A DNA stretch of 64,000 nucleotides from JALORV01 sp963766365 (GTDB lineage: Bacteria; Pseudomonadota; Gammaproteobacteria; Burkholderiales; Burkholderiaceae_F): the NCBI GenBank assembly GCA_963766365.1, contig CAVXZK010000013.1:248001-312000 (forward strand). Reading direction: 5' to 3'. Positions 9,183 to 16,905 of the stretch are shown here, piece after piece (the first letter of the stretch is position 1; every line of letters begins with the position of its first letter). The notes under the pieces are model-generated. The model was not told where the DNA came from. It did not search any database and saw only the letters and a program-made list of their open reading frames with translations. Made by a program: the position numbers and the translations under genes.

Positions 9183-10442
9183 ATGGCGGTCTGCCCGCGA
9201 GCTGTTGCCATGTCCGAATCCCCCGCTCCACCGTCACTGTCCCGGCTCGCCATCGACCGGTCTGGCACCCCCGTGACCCGACGCCGGCGGCCGCTGTGGA
9301 AGCGCTGGTGGATCTGGGCGCTGGTGATCACCCTAGTGATTGCCGCCGCGCTCGTCATTCGCAGCCGCGCGGCCGCGCAGCCGGTGGAGTTCGCCACCGT
9401 CGCCGTCGCGTATCCGTCGTCCTCCGTGGCGGTGCTGAATGCCACGGGCCGCGTCGTTGCCCAGCGCCGCGCCTCGGTCTCGTCAAAGGGTACCGGTCGA
9501 CTGGAGTGGCTCGGCGTCCTGGAAGGGCAGATGGTGAAGGAGGGCGACATCATCGCCCGCCTGGAAAACCGCGACGTCGCTGCGCAGCGGGAACAGGCCG
9601 CAGCACAGGTGCAGGCGGCGCGCGCCAACCTCGCGCAGGGTCAGGCGGAACTTGACGATGCGCGGGCCGCGCTGCAGCGCGCGCAGGAACTCGCGAAGCA
9701 GAACTTCATCTCCGGGTCGGCGCTCGACACTGCGCAAGCGCGCTACAACAAGTCACGGGCGCAGATCGACACACTAAGGGCGCAGATCGGTGTCGCCGAG
9801 GCCAACCTGCGCGTCGCCGGCGTCGCTTTCGATCAGACGCTGATCCGCGCGCCCTTCACTGGCATCGTGCTCACCAGGAGCGCCAACGTCGGGGACATCG
9901 TCACGCCGTTTTCATCGGCCTCCGGGACCACCGGTGCGGTGGTCACGATGGCCGACATGGAGACCCTCGAGGTCGAGGCCGATGTGTCGGAGTCCTCGAT
10001 CGCGAAGATCAAGGTCGCGCAGCCGGCCGAGATCCAGCTCGATGCCTTCCCGGACCTGCGCCTGCTCGGCGAAGTGAGCCGCATCGTGCCGACGGTCGAC
10101 CGCAGCAAGGCGACGCTGCTGGTCAAAGTCAGGTTCGTCGAACGCGACGCGCGGGTGCTGCCGGACATGAGCACCAAGGTCGCCTTCCTGTCGCGTTCGC
10201 TGCAGCCTGAGGAACGCAAGCCGGTGCCGGCGCTGCGCCCGGATGCCATTGTCAAGCGCGACGGCGCCGATGTGGTCTTCGTCGTCGACGCGGCCAGCAT
10301 CGTCAAGCCGGTGCCAGTGAAGACCGGCGAGAAGGTCGGCGACCTGGTGCGGGTCGACGGTGTGGCGCCGGGAACCCGCGTCGTGGCTGTTCCGCCAGAG
10401 CGCCTCGCAGCCGGCGCGCGCGTCGAAGCGGTCAAGAAATAG
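9183..10442 (+). CDS. Efflux periplasmic adaptor subunit (HlyD/MacA-like)
   Basis: Membrane-fusion protein of an ABC efflux pump. It is 419 aa. A cytoplasmic Arg-rich N-terminus is followed by one TM helix (about 40-60), a lipoyl-type half (GRLEWLGVLEGQMVKEGDIIARLE), a coiled-coil hairpin (about 115-200), a second lipoyl half (LIRAPFTGIVLTR) and a beta-barrel/membrane-proximal region. The start is uncertain: the ATG at 9210 would give MSESPAPPSL and is equally plausible. It is two bases upstream of the ATPase gene and forms an operon with two FtsX-type permeases. Substrate unknown. Confidence 0.88.
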   Translation: MAVCPRAVAMSESPAPPSLSRLAIDRSGTPVTRRRRPLWKRWWIWALVITLVIAAALVIRSRAAAQPVEFATVAVAYPSSSVAVLNATGRVVAQRRASVSSKGTGRLEWLGVLEGQMVKEGDIIARLENRDVAAQREQAAAQVQAARANLAQGQAELDDARAALQRAQELAKQNFISGSALDTAQARYNKSRAQIDTLRAQIGVAEANLRVAGVAFDQTLIRAPFTGIVLTRSANVGDIVTPFSSASGTTGAVVTMADMETLEVEADVSESSIAKIKVAQPAEIQLDAFPDLRLLGEVSRIVPTVDRSKATLLVKVRFVERDARVLPDMSTKVAFLSRSLQPEERKPVPALRPDAIVKRDGADVVFVVDAASIVKPVPVKTGEKVGDLVRVDGVAPGTRVVAVPPERLAAGARVEAVKK

Positions 10443-10444
10443 CG

Positions 10445-11164
10445 ATGCCGCAGGCCGACGTGGCGGTCGACCGGCGTGCGCTGGTCGAGATCGAACACCT
10501 GACCAAGTCCTATGTCCGCGGCGAGCAGGTCGTGCCCGTGCTCACTGATATCAACCTCGTGATCCGTGAGGGAGACTTCGTCGCGATGATGGGACCTTCC
10601 GGCTCCGGCAAGAGCACGCTGCTGAACCTGGTGGCGGGAATCGACAAGCCGGACAGCGGCCGTCTCGCGGTCGCCGGCGAGGACATCACGCAACTCTCCG
10701 ATACCGAGCTTGCCGACTGGCGCGCGCGTACCGTCGGTTTCATCTTCCAGTTCTACAACCTGATGCCGGTGCTGACGGCGTTCGAGAACGTCGAGCTGCC
10801 GCTGCAACTGACCGCGCTGTCGCGCGCCGAGCGGCGCGAGCGCGTCGATCTGCTGCTGTCGATGGTGGGGCTTTCCGACCGGGTGAAGCACTACCCGAAC
10901 GAACTGTCGGGCGGGCAGCAGCAGCGCGTCGCGATTGCGCGCGCACTGGTCACCGATCCGTTGCTGGTGATTGCCGACGAGCCCACCGGCGACCTCGACC
11001 GGCAATCGGCGGCGGACATCCTCGGCCTGCTCGACCGGCTCAACTCCGAACTCGGCAAGACGATCGTCATGGTGACGCACGACCCGCGTGCCGCCGGTGC
11101 CGCGCATCACCTGATCTACCTCGACAAGGGCCAACTGACCGACACGGCCCCGTTCGGGCATTGA
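10445..11164 (+). CDS. ABC transporter ATP-binding protein, MacB/LolD type
   Basis: ATPase of an FtsX-superfamily ABC exporter. It is 239 aa with Walker A GPSGSGKSTLLN (from about residue 49), Q-loop FQFYNLMPVLTAFENVELP, signature LSGGQQQRVAIARAL (about 154), Walker B LLVIADEPTGDLD (about 173) and the switch histidine in MVTHD. This motif set is typical of the LolD/MacB mechanotransmission group. It sits between the adaptor and permease genes, so it probably powers both permeases. Lipoprotein release or antibiotic/peptide efflux are the usual jobs; substrate not deducible. Confidence 0.93.
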   Translation: MPQADVAVDRRALVEIEHLTKSYVRGEQVVPVLTDINLVIREGDFVAMMGPSGSGKSTLLNLVAGIDKPDSGRLAVAGEDITQLSDTELADWRARTVGFIFQFYNLMPVLTAFENVELPLQLTALSRAERRERVDLLLSMVGLSDRVKHYPNELSGGQQQRVAIARALVTDPLLVIADEPTGDLDRQSAADILGLLDRLNSELGKTIVMVTHDPRAAGAAHHLIYLDKGQLTDTAPFGH

Positions 11165-11173
11165 GGACGAGCG

Positions 11174-12331
11174 GTGTTCTTCGTGAGGTTCGTCGTTCGC
11201 AACGTGTTCCGCGCCAGGCTGCGCTCGGCGCTGACGATCCTTGGGCTGGTGATTGCGATTCTCGCGTTTGGCTTGCTGCAGACTGTGGTGCGGGCCTGGT
11301 ATGCCGGCGCGGACGCGGCCTCGGCGACGCGGCTCATCGCACGCAACTCGATCTCACTGACGTTCACGATGCCGATGTACTACCGCGAGAAGATCCGCGC
11401 GGTGCCGGGTGTGACCGGCGTGAGCGTCTCGAACTGGTTCGGCGGCATCTACAAGGAGCCGAAGAATTTTTTCGCTCAGTTCGCGGTCGATGCGCCGACG
11501 TTTTTCCCGATGTACCCCGAGTTCATCTTCGAGCCGGAGGAGTACCGGGCGTTCCTGCGCGACCGGCGCGGAGCGGCCGTTGGTCGCCAGCTTGCGGACC
11601 TCTATGGCTTCAAGGTCGGCGACACGATTCCACTGAGGAGCGCGATTTACCCGGGCAACTGGGAATTCAACGTGCGCGCGATCTACGACGCCAAGGACGA
11701 GACCACGATCACGCGCCAGATGTACTTCCACTTTGACTACCTGAACGAGAGCATAAAGAAGGTATTTCCGCGGCGTGCCGACCAGGCCGGGGTGTTCATC
11801 GTTGGCATCGGTGACGGGCAGGCCGCAGCGACGATTGCGCGCGAGATCGACGCCGAGTTCAAGAACTCGCTGGCCGAGACACTGACCGAGACCGAAAAGG
11901 CGTTCACTCTTGGCTTCGTCGCGATGGTCGAGACGATCGTCGTTGCGATCCAGGGGGTGAGCTACGTCGTGATCCTGATCATCATGGCAGTCGCGGCAAA
12001 CACGATGGCGATGACCGCGCGCGAGCGACTGCCGGAGTACGCGACGCTGAAGGCGCTGGGCTTCAAGCCCGGCGTGGTGGCGGCAATGATCATGGTCGAG
12101 GCCCTGCTGCTGGCGCTGATCGGTGCCGGCATCGGCATGCTGCTGACTTCACCTGTGATCAAGCTCTTTCACGCAGCCACCGTCAGCGTGTTCGCGAAGA
12201 TGCCGCTGGTGGCGGAGACGTTCTACCTGCAGGCGGCCTGCGCTGCGGTCGTTGGCCTGGTCGCCGGCTTCGTCCCTGCGATCCGCGCTGCCCGCGTGAA
12301 GATCGTCGATGGGCTGCGACATGTGGCGTAG
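11174..12331 (+). CDS. ABC transporter permease, FtsX/MacB family (first)
   Basis: 385 aa from a GTG at 11174 with GAGGA five bases upstream. One TM helix near 14-34 is followed by a MacB-type periplasmic domain (about 40-245) and three TM helices near 258-284, 300-325 and 345-372, with the FtsX-type MTARERLPEYATLKALGFKPG loop between the first two. Likely pairs with the second permease (12668) as a heterodimer, since the two are of equal length and differ in sequence. A hairpin repeat starts directly after its stop codon. Confidence 0.9.
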   Translation: MFFVRFVVRNVFRARLRSALTILGLVIAILAFGLLQTVVRAWYAGADAASATRLIARNSISLTFTMPMYYREKIRAVPGVTGVSVSNWFGGIYKEPKNFFAQFAVDAPTFFPMYPEFIFEPEEYRAFLRDRRGAAVGRQLADLYGFKVGDTIPLRSAIYPGNWEFNVRAIYDAKDETTITRQMYFHFDYLNESIKKVFPRRADQAGVFIVGIGDGQAAATIAREIDAEFKNSLAETLTETEKAFTLGFVAMVETIVVAIQGVSYVVILIIMAVAANTMAMTARERLPEYATLKALGFKPGVVAAMIMVEALLLALIGAGIGMLLTSPVIKLFHAATVSVFAKMPLVAETFYLQAACAAVVGLVAGFVPAIRAARVKIVDGLRHVA

Positions 12332-12334
12332 TTC

Positions 12335-12440
12335 GGTCGAAATGTACGCAACCGCTGCGCGGTCGCACGTGCATTTCGACCGCTTGATCAGCGGGCCTCC
12401 CTTCGGGCGGCCGGGCGTACGGCCCGCCAACAAGTGCCAC
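12335..12440 (-). repeat. Bipartite hairpin element, copy 2 (inverted relative to copy 3)
   Basis: In plus-strand order: hairpin 1 (12335-12381, arms GGTCGAAATG/CATTTCGACC with internal GTACG versus GCACGTGC asymmetry), a short spacer, hairpin 2 (12391-12427, arms GCGGGCC/GGCCCGC around CGGCCGGGCG), then a CAACAAGTGCCACGGG tail resembling the CAACAAAGTGGCCCG next to copy 1. The element's sense is therefore the minus strand. It lies three bases after the first permease's stop and faces away from copy 3, so the two form a large inverted repeat across the 336-base gap. Confidence 0.7.
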
Positions 12441-12575
12441 GGGCGGACGAGGCCCGGAGAGCGTCGTGAGCGCACCAGCCGCGCCTCGGGAAGGTGGACG
12501 GCGCGAACCTCGCGTGTAATCAAGAGTTTGAGTGGCGGTGGCATGCGCAGGGTGATGCACCCGTGCAGTTGTGGA
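12441..12575. other. Spacer between inverted hairpin-element copies
   Basis: About 135 bases enclosed by copies 2 and 3, with no credible gene or promoter. One 14-base string, ACGGCGCGAACCTCG-like (about 12498), recurs in the decayed DNA near 22556, possibly by chance. The 3' end is an imperfect match to the CAACAAGTGCCACGGG tail of copy 2 in reverse complement. Confidence 0.4.
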
Positions 12576-12670
12576 TGGGCCGTACGCCCGGCCGCTCCGA
12601 AGGGAGGCCCACACTTTCTAGCATGCGTGGTGCACGTGCGACCGCGCGGCGGTCGCGTACACCACGCATG
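12576..12670 (+). repeat. Bipartite hairpin element, copy 3 (overlaps permease start codon)
   Basis: Plus-strand sense: hairpin 2 (12576-12611, arms TGGGCC/GGCCCA enclosing CGTACGCCCGGCCGCTCCGA), an 11-base spacer with CTAG, then hairpin 1 (12622-12670). Hairpin 1 has perfect outer arms CATGCGTGGTG/CACCACGCATG and an inner GCGACCGC/GCGGTCGC stem; CACGTG is present on only one side, as in all copies. The last three bases of the 3' arm are the ATG of the second permease gene. Confidence 0.72.
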
Positions 12671-13837
12671 AAAGTTCCGTTCTCCTACGTCGCGCGAAAC
12701 CTGTGGGTGCGCAAGCTGACTACCGGGCTGACCGCGGGCGGCATGGCGCTCGTGGTGTTCGTCTTCGCGGCCGTGCTGATGCTCGACGCCGGGCTCAAGT
12801 CGACTCTGGTGTCGACCGGTTCCGCCGACAATGCCGTCGTGATCCGGCTGGGCAGCCAGACGGAAGTGCAGAGCGGCGTGTTCCGGGACCAGGCGTCGCT
12901 GATCGAAACGTCGCCCGAAGTGGCACGTGCTGCGGACGGTCAGGCCTTCGTCTCCAAGGAGGTCGTGGTGCTCAACTCGCTGCCCAAGCTCGACGACCCG
13001 AGCAAGCGCAGCAATGTCGTAGTACGGGGCATGCCGGAGATCGGCCGGGAACTGCGGCCACAGGTGCGCATCGTCGACGGGCGCATGTTCCGTTCCGGGA
13101 CCTCGGAGATCGTCGTCGGGCGTTCGGTCGCCCGCCAGTTCGCCGGCGTCGAAATCGGACAGCAGTTGTCGTTCGCTGGCCGGCAGTGGACTGTCGTCGG
13201 CATGTTCGACGCCGGCAACACGGCGTTCGACTCCGAGATCTGGGGCGACGTCGAGCAGATGATGCAGGCGTTCCGCCGCATCGCCTACTCGTCGGTCATT
13301 GCCAAGCTTGCCGATGCGAATTCGTTCGACGCGCTGAAGGCCCGGCTGGACGAGGATCCGCGCCTCAAGGTCGACATCAAGCGTGAACACCGCTTCTATG
13401 AGGACCAGTCGGCCAGCCTGTCGAACTTCATCACACTTCTCGGCATGGCGCTTTCGATCATCTTCTCTCTGGGCGCAATGATCGGTGCGACGATCACGAT
13501 GTACGCGGCCGTGGCGACGCGGACGAGCGAGATCGGCACCCTGCGTGCACTTGGTTTCCAGCGCGCCTCGGTACTCGCCGCGTTCCTCGCCGAATCGCTG
13601 CTGCTGGCCTTGCTCGGCGGCATCGCAGGGCTGGTTGCGGCGAGCTTCCTGACTGCGATCACGGTATCGACGACCAACTTCCAGTCGTTTTCGGAGCTCG
13701 CGTTTTCCTTCAGGCTGACGCCGAGGATCGTGCTGCAGGCGCTGACTTTCGCGCTGCTGATGGGTTTTGTGGGAGGGTTCCTGCCGGCGATCCGGGCCAG
13801 CCGGATGAATATCGTCGACGCGCTGCGCGCTGACTAG
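12668..13837 (+). CDS. ABC transporter permease, FtsX/MacB family (second)
   Basis: 389 aa with the same plan as its neighbour: TM near 20-42, a MacB-like periplasmic domain, then TM segments near 258-282, 300-328 and 356-378, with the loop TRTSEIGTLRALGFQR typical of FtsX permeases. The ATG at 12668 is chosen because MKVPFSYVARNLWVRKL aligns with permease N-termini; upstream in-frame ATGs (12494, 12623) would translate the repeat element. No Shine-Dalgarno is visible and the start codon lies inside a long hairpin arm, so initiation may be structure-controlled. Confidence 0.9.
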   Translation: MKVPFSYVARNLWVRKLTTGLTAGGMALVVFVFAAVLMLDAGLKSTLVSTGSADNAVVIRLGSQTEVQSGVFRDQASLIETSPEVARAADGQAFVSKEVVVLNSLPKLDDPSKRSNVVVRGMPEIGRELRPQVRIVDGRMFRSGTSEIVVGRSVARQFAGVEIGQQLSFAGRQWTVVGMFDAGNTAFDSEIWGDVEQMMQAFRRIAYSSVIAKLADANSFDALKARLDEDPRLKVDIKREHRFYEDQSASLSNFITLLGMALSIIFSLGAMIGATITMYAAVATRTSEIGTLRALGFQRASVLAAFLAESLLLALLGGIAGLVAASFLTAITVSTTNFQSFSELAFSFRLTPRIVLQALTFALLMGFVGGFLPAIRASRMNIVDALRAD

Positions 13838-13927
13838 CCGGGCCTGGCAGCGTGACGGCGTCGCAGGCACTTCGGTATGCTGCCGTGGCGTAGCCCACGC
13901 CCAAAAGAACGCAGTCAAGGAGACAAC

Positions 13928-14890
13928 ATGAAGCGTCGTGATTTCACATTGGCGGCGGTTGCGGCCGCGACGGCCGCGCAGTGGCCATGGGCCGCCTTCG
14001 CGCAGTCGATCTCCAACCTGAAGATGATGATCCCGGCCAACCCTGGCGGCGGCTGGGACCAGACCGGCCGTGCGCTGGCTGCGGCCATGCAGTCGGCCAA
14101 GGTCGTGCAGTCGGTGCAATTCGACAACAAGGGTGGGGCCGCTGGAACGATCGGCCTGGCGCAGTTCGTCAACAGTGCGAAGGGCGATCCCAACGCCGTG
14201 CTGATCGGCGGCATGGTGATGGTCGGCGGCATCATCCTCAACAAGTCTCCGGTCGACCTGGGCATGGTCACGCCGATCGCCCGTCTGACCACCGAAAATC
14301 TGGTGGTCGTGGTGCCGGCCAATTCGCCGTACAAGTCGATGGGCGACCTGGTGAAGGCGCTCAAGGCCGACCCGGGCAAGGTGGCCTGGAACGGCGGCTC
14401 GGCCGGCGGCAGCGACCATATCCTCGCCGGGCTGATTGCCCGCGCCGCGGGCGTTGAGCCGGCAAAGCTCAACTACATTGCATCGAAGGGCGGCGGTGAT
14501 CAGGTCGCCAACATCGCCGGCGGCCATGTGTCCGCCGGCGTGGCCGGCCTCGGAGAATTCGCCGAACACATCAAGGGCGGCCGCATGCGTGCCCTGGCGG
14601 TGTCCGGAGCCAAGGCGCAGGACGGTATCCCGTCGCTGAAGGAGCAGGGCATCGACGTGGTACTGGGCAACTGGCGCGGCGTCTTCGGCGCCCCCGGCCT
14701 GACGCCGGCGCAGCGCGATGGGCTCGTGGCGGCCGTGAAGACGGCGACCGAGTCGGCGGCGTGGAAGGAATCGCTCGCGAAATTCGGCTGGGAAGGGGTC
14801 TTCCTGGGCGGTGACGCCTTCAAGTCGTTCCTTGATGAAGACATCAAGCGCATCGGCGCGATCCTCGAGTCCCTCGGCCTGCGCAAGTAG
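13928..14890 (+). CDS. Tripartite tricarboxylate transporter substrate-binding protein (TctC/Bug)
   Basis: Periplasmic receptor that delivers carboxylates to the TctAB membrane unit. It is 320 aa. The N-terminus MKRRDFTLAAVAAATAAQ is a twin-arginine-like signal ending near AFA-QS. The mature protein has Bug landmarks: MIPANPGGGWDQTGRALA, KGGAAGTIGLAQFV, GGSAGGSDH and the C-terminal FLDEDIKRIGAILESLGLRK. AAGGAG lies about 7 bases before the ATG. First gene of a TctC-TctB-TctA set, with TctB starting six bases after its stop. Substrate is probably a di- or tricarboxylate but cannot be read from sequence. Confidence 0.93.
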   Translation: MKRRDFTLAAVAAATAAQWPWAAFAQSISNLKMMIPANPGGGWDQTGRALAAAMQSAKVVQSVQFDNKGGAAGTIGLAQFVNSAKGDPNAVLIGGMVMVGGIILNKSPVDLGMVTPIARLTTENLVVVVPANSPYKSMGDLVKALKADPGKVAWNGGSAGGSDHILAGLIARAAGVEPAKLNYIASKGGGDQVANIAGGHVSAGVAGLGEFAEHIKGGRMRALAVSGAKAQDGIPSLKEQGIDVVLGNWRGVFGAPGLTPAQRDGLVAAVKTATESAAWKESLAKFGWEGVFLGGDAFKSFLDEDIKRIGAILESLGLRK

Positions 14891-14896
14891 GCCAAC

Positions 14897-15403
14897 GTGA
14901 GTGCCCAGCGCACGCGCGCCGAGCTGGTGATCTCGCTCGGCGTGCTGCTGCTTGGCGGCCTTGCCACCTATGTCGCGTACCAGTTGCCGGAGGCCGGCGG
15001 CTATGCGCGCATCGGTCCGAACGTCATTCCGAAGGTCGTTGCGGGTAGCCTGATCCTGCTGGGCATCTGGCTGCTCGCCGAGTACTTTTCCGGCGGCTGG
15101 CGCGCGTCCGTGCCCGAGGATCCGGCTGAACGCGGCGAGCATGCCTTCGAACGGCGTGCCTTCGTCTGGGTGAGCGCGGGCCTCGCGGCCCAGATGCTGC
15201 TGATCCAGCACGCCGGATTCGTCATTGCCGGCACGGCGCTCTTCGTGCTGGTGGCGCGGGGCTTCGGCAGCACGCGTCCGCTGCGCGATGCCGCGATCGG
15301 ACTCGCCTTGACGCTGCTGGTGTTCCTATTCTTCGTGAAGTTCCTCAACGTGGGATTGCCGTCGGGCTGGCTGCGACCGTTGCTCGGCGGAGCCGGGCTA
15401 TGA
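14897..15403 (+). CDS. Tripartite tricarboxylate transporter small membrane subunit TctB
   Basis: 168 aa from a GTG at 14897, six bases after tctC. Four hydrophobic segments (about 10-28, 45-62, 92-118 and 128-150) match the TctB fold, with a charged cytoplasmic stretch PEDPAERGEHAFERR between helices 2 and 3. Its stop overlaps the tctA start (ATGA), showing translational coupling. Sequence conservation in TctB is low, so the call relies on size, topology and position. Confidence 0.88.
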   Translation: MSAQRTRAELVISLGVLLLGGLATYVAYQLPEAGGYARIGPNVIPKVVAGSLILLGIWLLAEYFSGGWRASVPEDPAERGEHAFERRAFVWVSAGLAAQMLLIQHAGFVIAGTALFVLVARGFGSTRPLRDAAIGLALTLLVFLFFVKFLNVGLPSGWLRPLLGGAGL

Positions 15404-16905
15404 GCGAGACGCTCAACGCGCTGCTGACGGGATTCGGCGTCGCGCTGACCCCGATCAACCTGCTGTGGGGCTTCGTCGGTGTGACGCTCGGCACAGCGGT
15501 TGGCGTGCTGCCCGGCGTCGGGCCCGCGCTGACGGTCGCGATGCTGCTGCCGCTCACGGTGAAGCTCGATCCGACCGGTGCGTTGATCATGTTCGCCGGC
15601 ATCTATTACGGGGCGATGTACGGCGGATCGACCACGACGATCCTGCTCAATACGCCGGGCGAGTCGGCGTCGATCGCCACCGCGCTCGAGGGCAACAAGA
15701 TGGCCAAGCGCGGCCGTGCCGGGCCGGCTCTGGCGACCGCAGCGATCGGGTCGTTTGTCGCCGGCACGCTCGCCACGCTCCTGTTGACGCTGCTGGCTCC
15801 GATCATCGTCGAGTTCGCGCTGAAGTTCGGGCCGACCGAGTACTTCGCGCTGATGGTGTTTGCATTTGTGACGGTCGCCGCCGTGCTCGGGGCCTCCACC
15901 GTGCGTGGCCTGACGATGCTCTTCCTCGGGCTCCTGCTTGGCCTCGTCGGCATCGACGAGCAGACCGGGCAGATGCGCTTCGCCTTCGGCGTGCCGGAGC
16001 TGCTCGACGGCATTGATGTCGTCGTGCTCGCCGTGGGCCTTTTCGCCGTCGGCGAGGCCCTGTACGTCGCTGCGTATCAGAGCCGGATCCGCGAGGAAGT
16101 GACGCCGGTGTCCGGTTCGTTGATGATGAGCCGCGAGGACTGGCGACGCTCGTGGCCAGCGTGGCTGCGTGCGACCGGCATCGGCTTTCCGTTCGGCACG
16201 ATTCCGGCGGGCGGCGCCGAGATCCCGACTTTCCTGTCCTATGCGCTCGAGAAGAAGCTGTCTAAGCATCCCGAGGAGTTCGGCAAGGGCGCGATCGAAG
16301 GTGTCGCGGGTCCCGAGGCCGCGAACAACGCGTCGTCGGCGGGCGTGCTGGTGCCGCTGCTGACGCTCGGCATTCCGACCTCGGCGACCGCGGCGATCCT
16401 GCTGGCGGCGTTCCAGAACTACGGCATCCAGCCGGGCCCGCTGCTGTTCCAGACGCAGGGTGCCCTGGTGTGGGGGCTGATCGCCAGCCTGTACGTCGGC
16501 AACGTGCTGCTGCTGGTGCTCAACCTTCCGCTGATCGGGCTCTGGGTGCAGGTGCTGAAGATCCCGCGGCCGTTGCTGTACGCCGGCATCCTGGTCTTTG
16601 CCACGCTCGGCGCCTACAGCCTGCACCAGTCGGTGGTTGACCTTGTCACCCTGTATGTCTTTGGCCTCCTGGGCTTCATGATGCGGCGCTGGGGATTCCC
16701 GGTCGCGCCCGCAGTCATCGGCCTGATCCTGGGCCCCCTGGCCGAGTCGCAGTTCCGGCGCGCGCTGGCGATCAGCCAGGGCGATCCGTCCGTGTTCTTC
16801 ACGCATCCGATCTCCGCGACGCTGCTGGCGATCACCGCCGCGCTGGTGCTGGTGCCGTGGCTGGTTCGCGTCGTGCGTGAGTGGCGGGCACGCGCTGCAG
16901 CGTGA
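15400..16905 (+). CDS. Tripartite tricarboxylate transporter large permease TctA
   Basis: 501 aa, about 11-12 TM helices. Signature motifs are present: GVLPGVGPALTVAMLLPLT, YYGAMYGGSTTTILLNTPGESASI and the second-half FPFGTIPAGGAEIPTFLSY plus GPEAANNASSAGVLVPLLTLGIP. These define the TctA transport core, usually a Na+- or H+-coupled carboxylate importer. Overlaps tctB by 4 bases at its start, and its terminal codons overlap the next gene through GTGA. Confidence 0.95.
   Translation: MSETLNALLTGFGVALTPINLLWGFVGVTLGTAVGVLPGVGPALTVAMLLPLTVKLDPTGALIMFAGIYYGAMYGGSTTTILLNTPGESASIATALEGNKMAKRGRAGPALATAAIGSFVAGTLATLLLTLLAPIIVEFALKFGPTEYFALMVFAFVTVAAVLGASTVRGLTMLFLGLLLGLVGIDEQTGQMRFAFGVPELLDGIDVVVLAVGLFAVGEALYVAAYQSRIREEVTPVSGSLMMSREDWRRSWPAWLRATGIGFPFGTIPAGGAEIPTFLSYALEKKLSKHPEEFGKGAIEGVAGPEAANNASSAGVLVPLLTLGIPTSATAAILLAAFQNYGIQPGPLLFQTQGALVWGLIASLYVGNVLLLVLNLPLIGLWVQVLKIPRPLLYAGILVFATLGAYSLHQSVVDLVTLYVFGLLGFMMRRWGFPVAPAVIGLILGPLAESQFRRALAISQGDPSVFFTHPISATLLAITAALVLVPWLVRVVREWRARAAA

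Noticed and set aside
12149..15211. 1020-codon minus-strand open frame
   Set aside because: It is antisense to two permeases, TctC and TctB; composition is Arg/His/Gln-rich as expected for a GC-rich shadow frame, with no recognisable domain.
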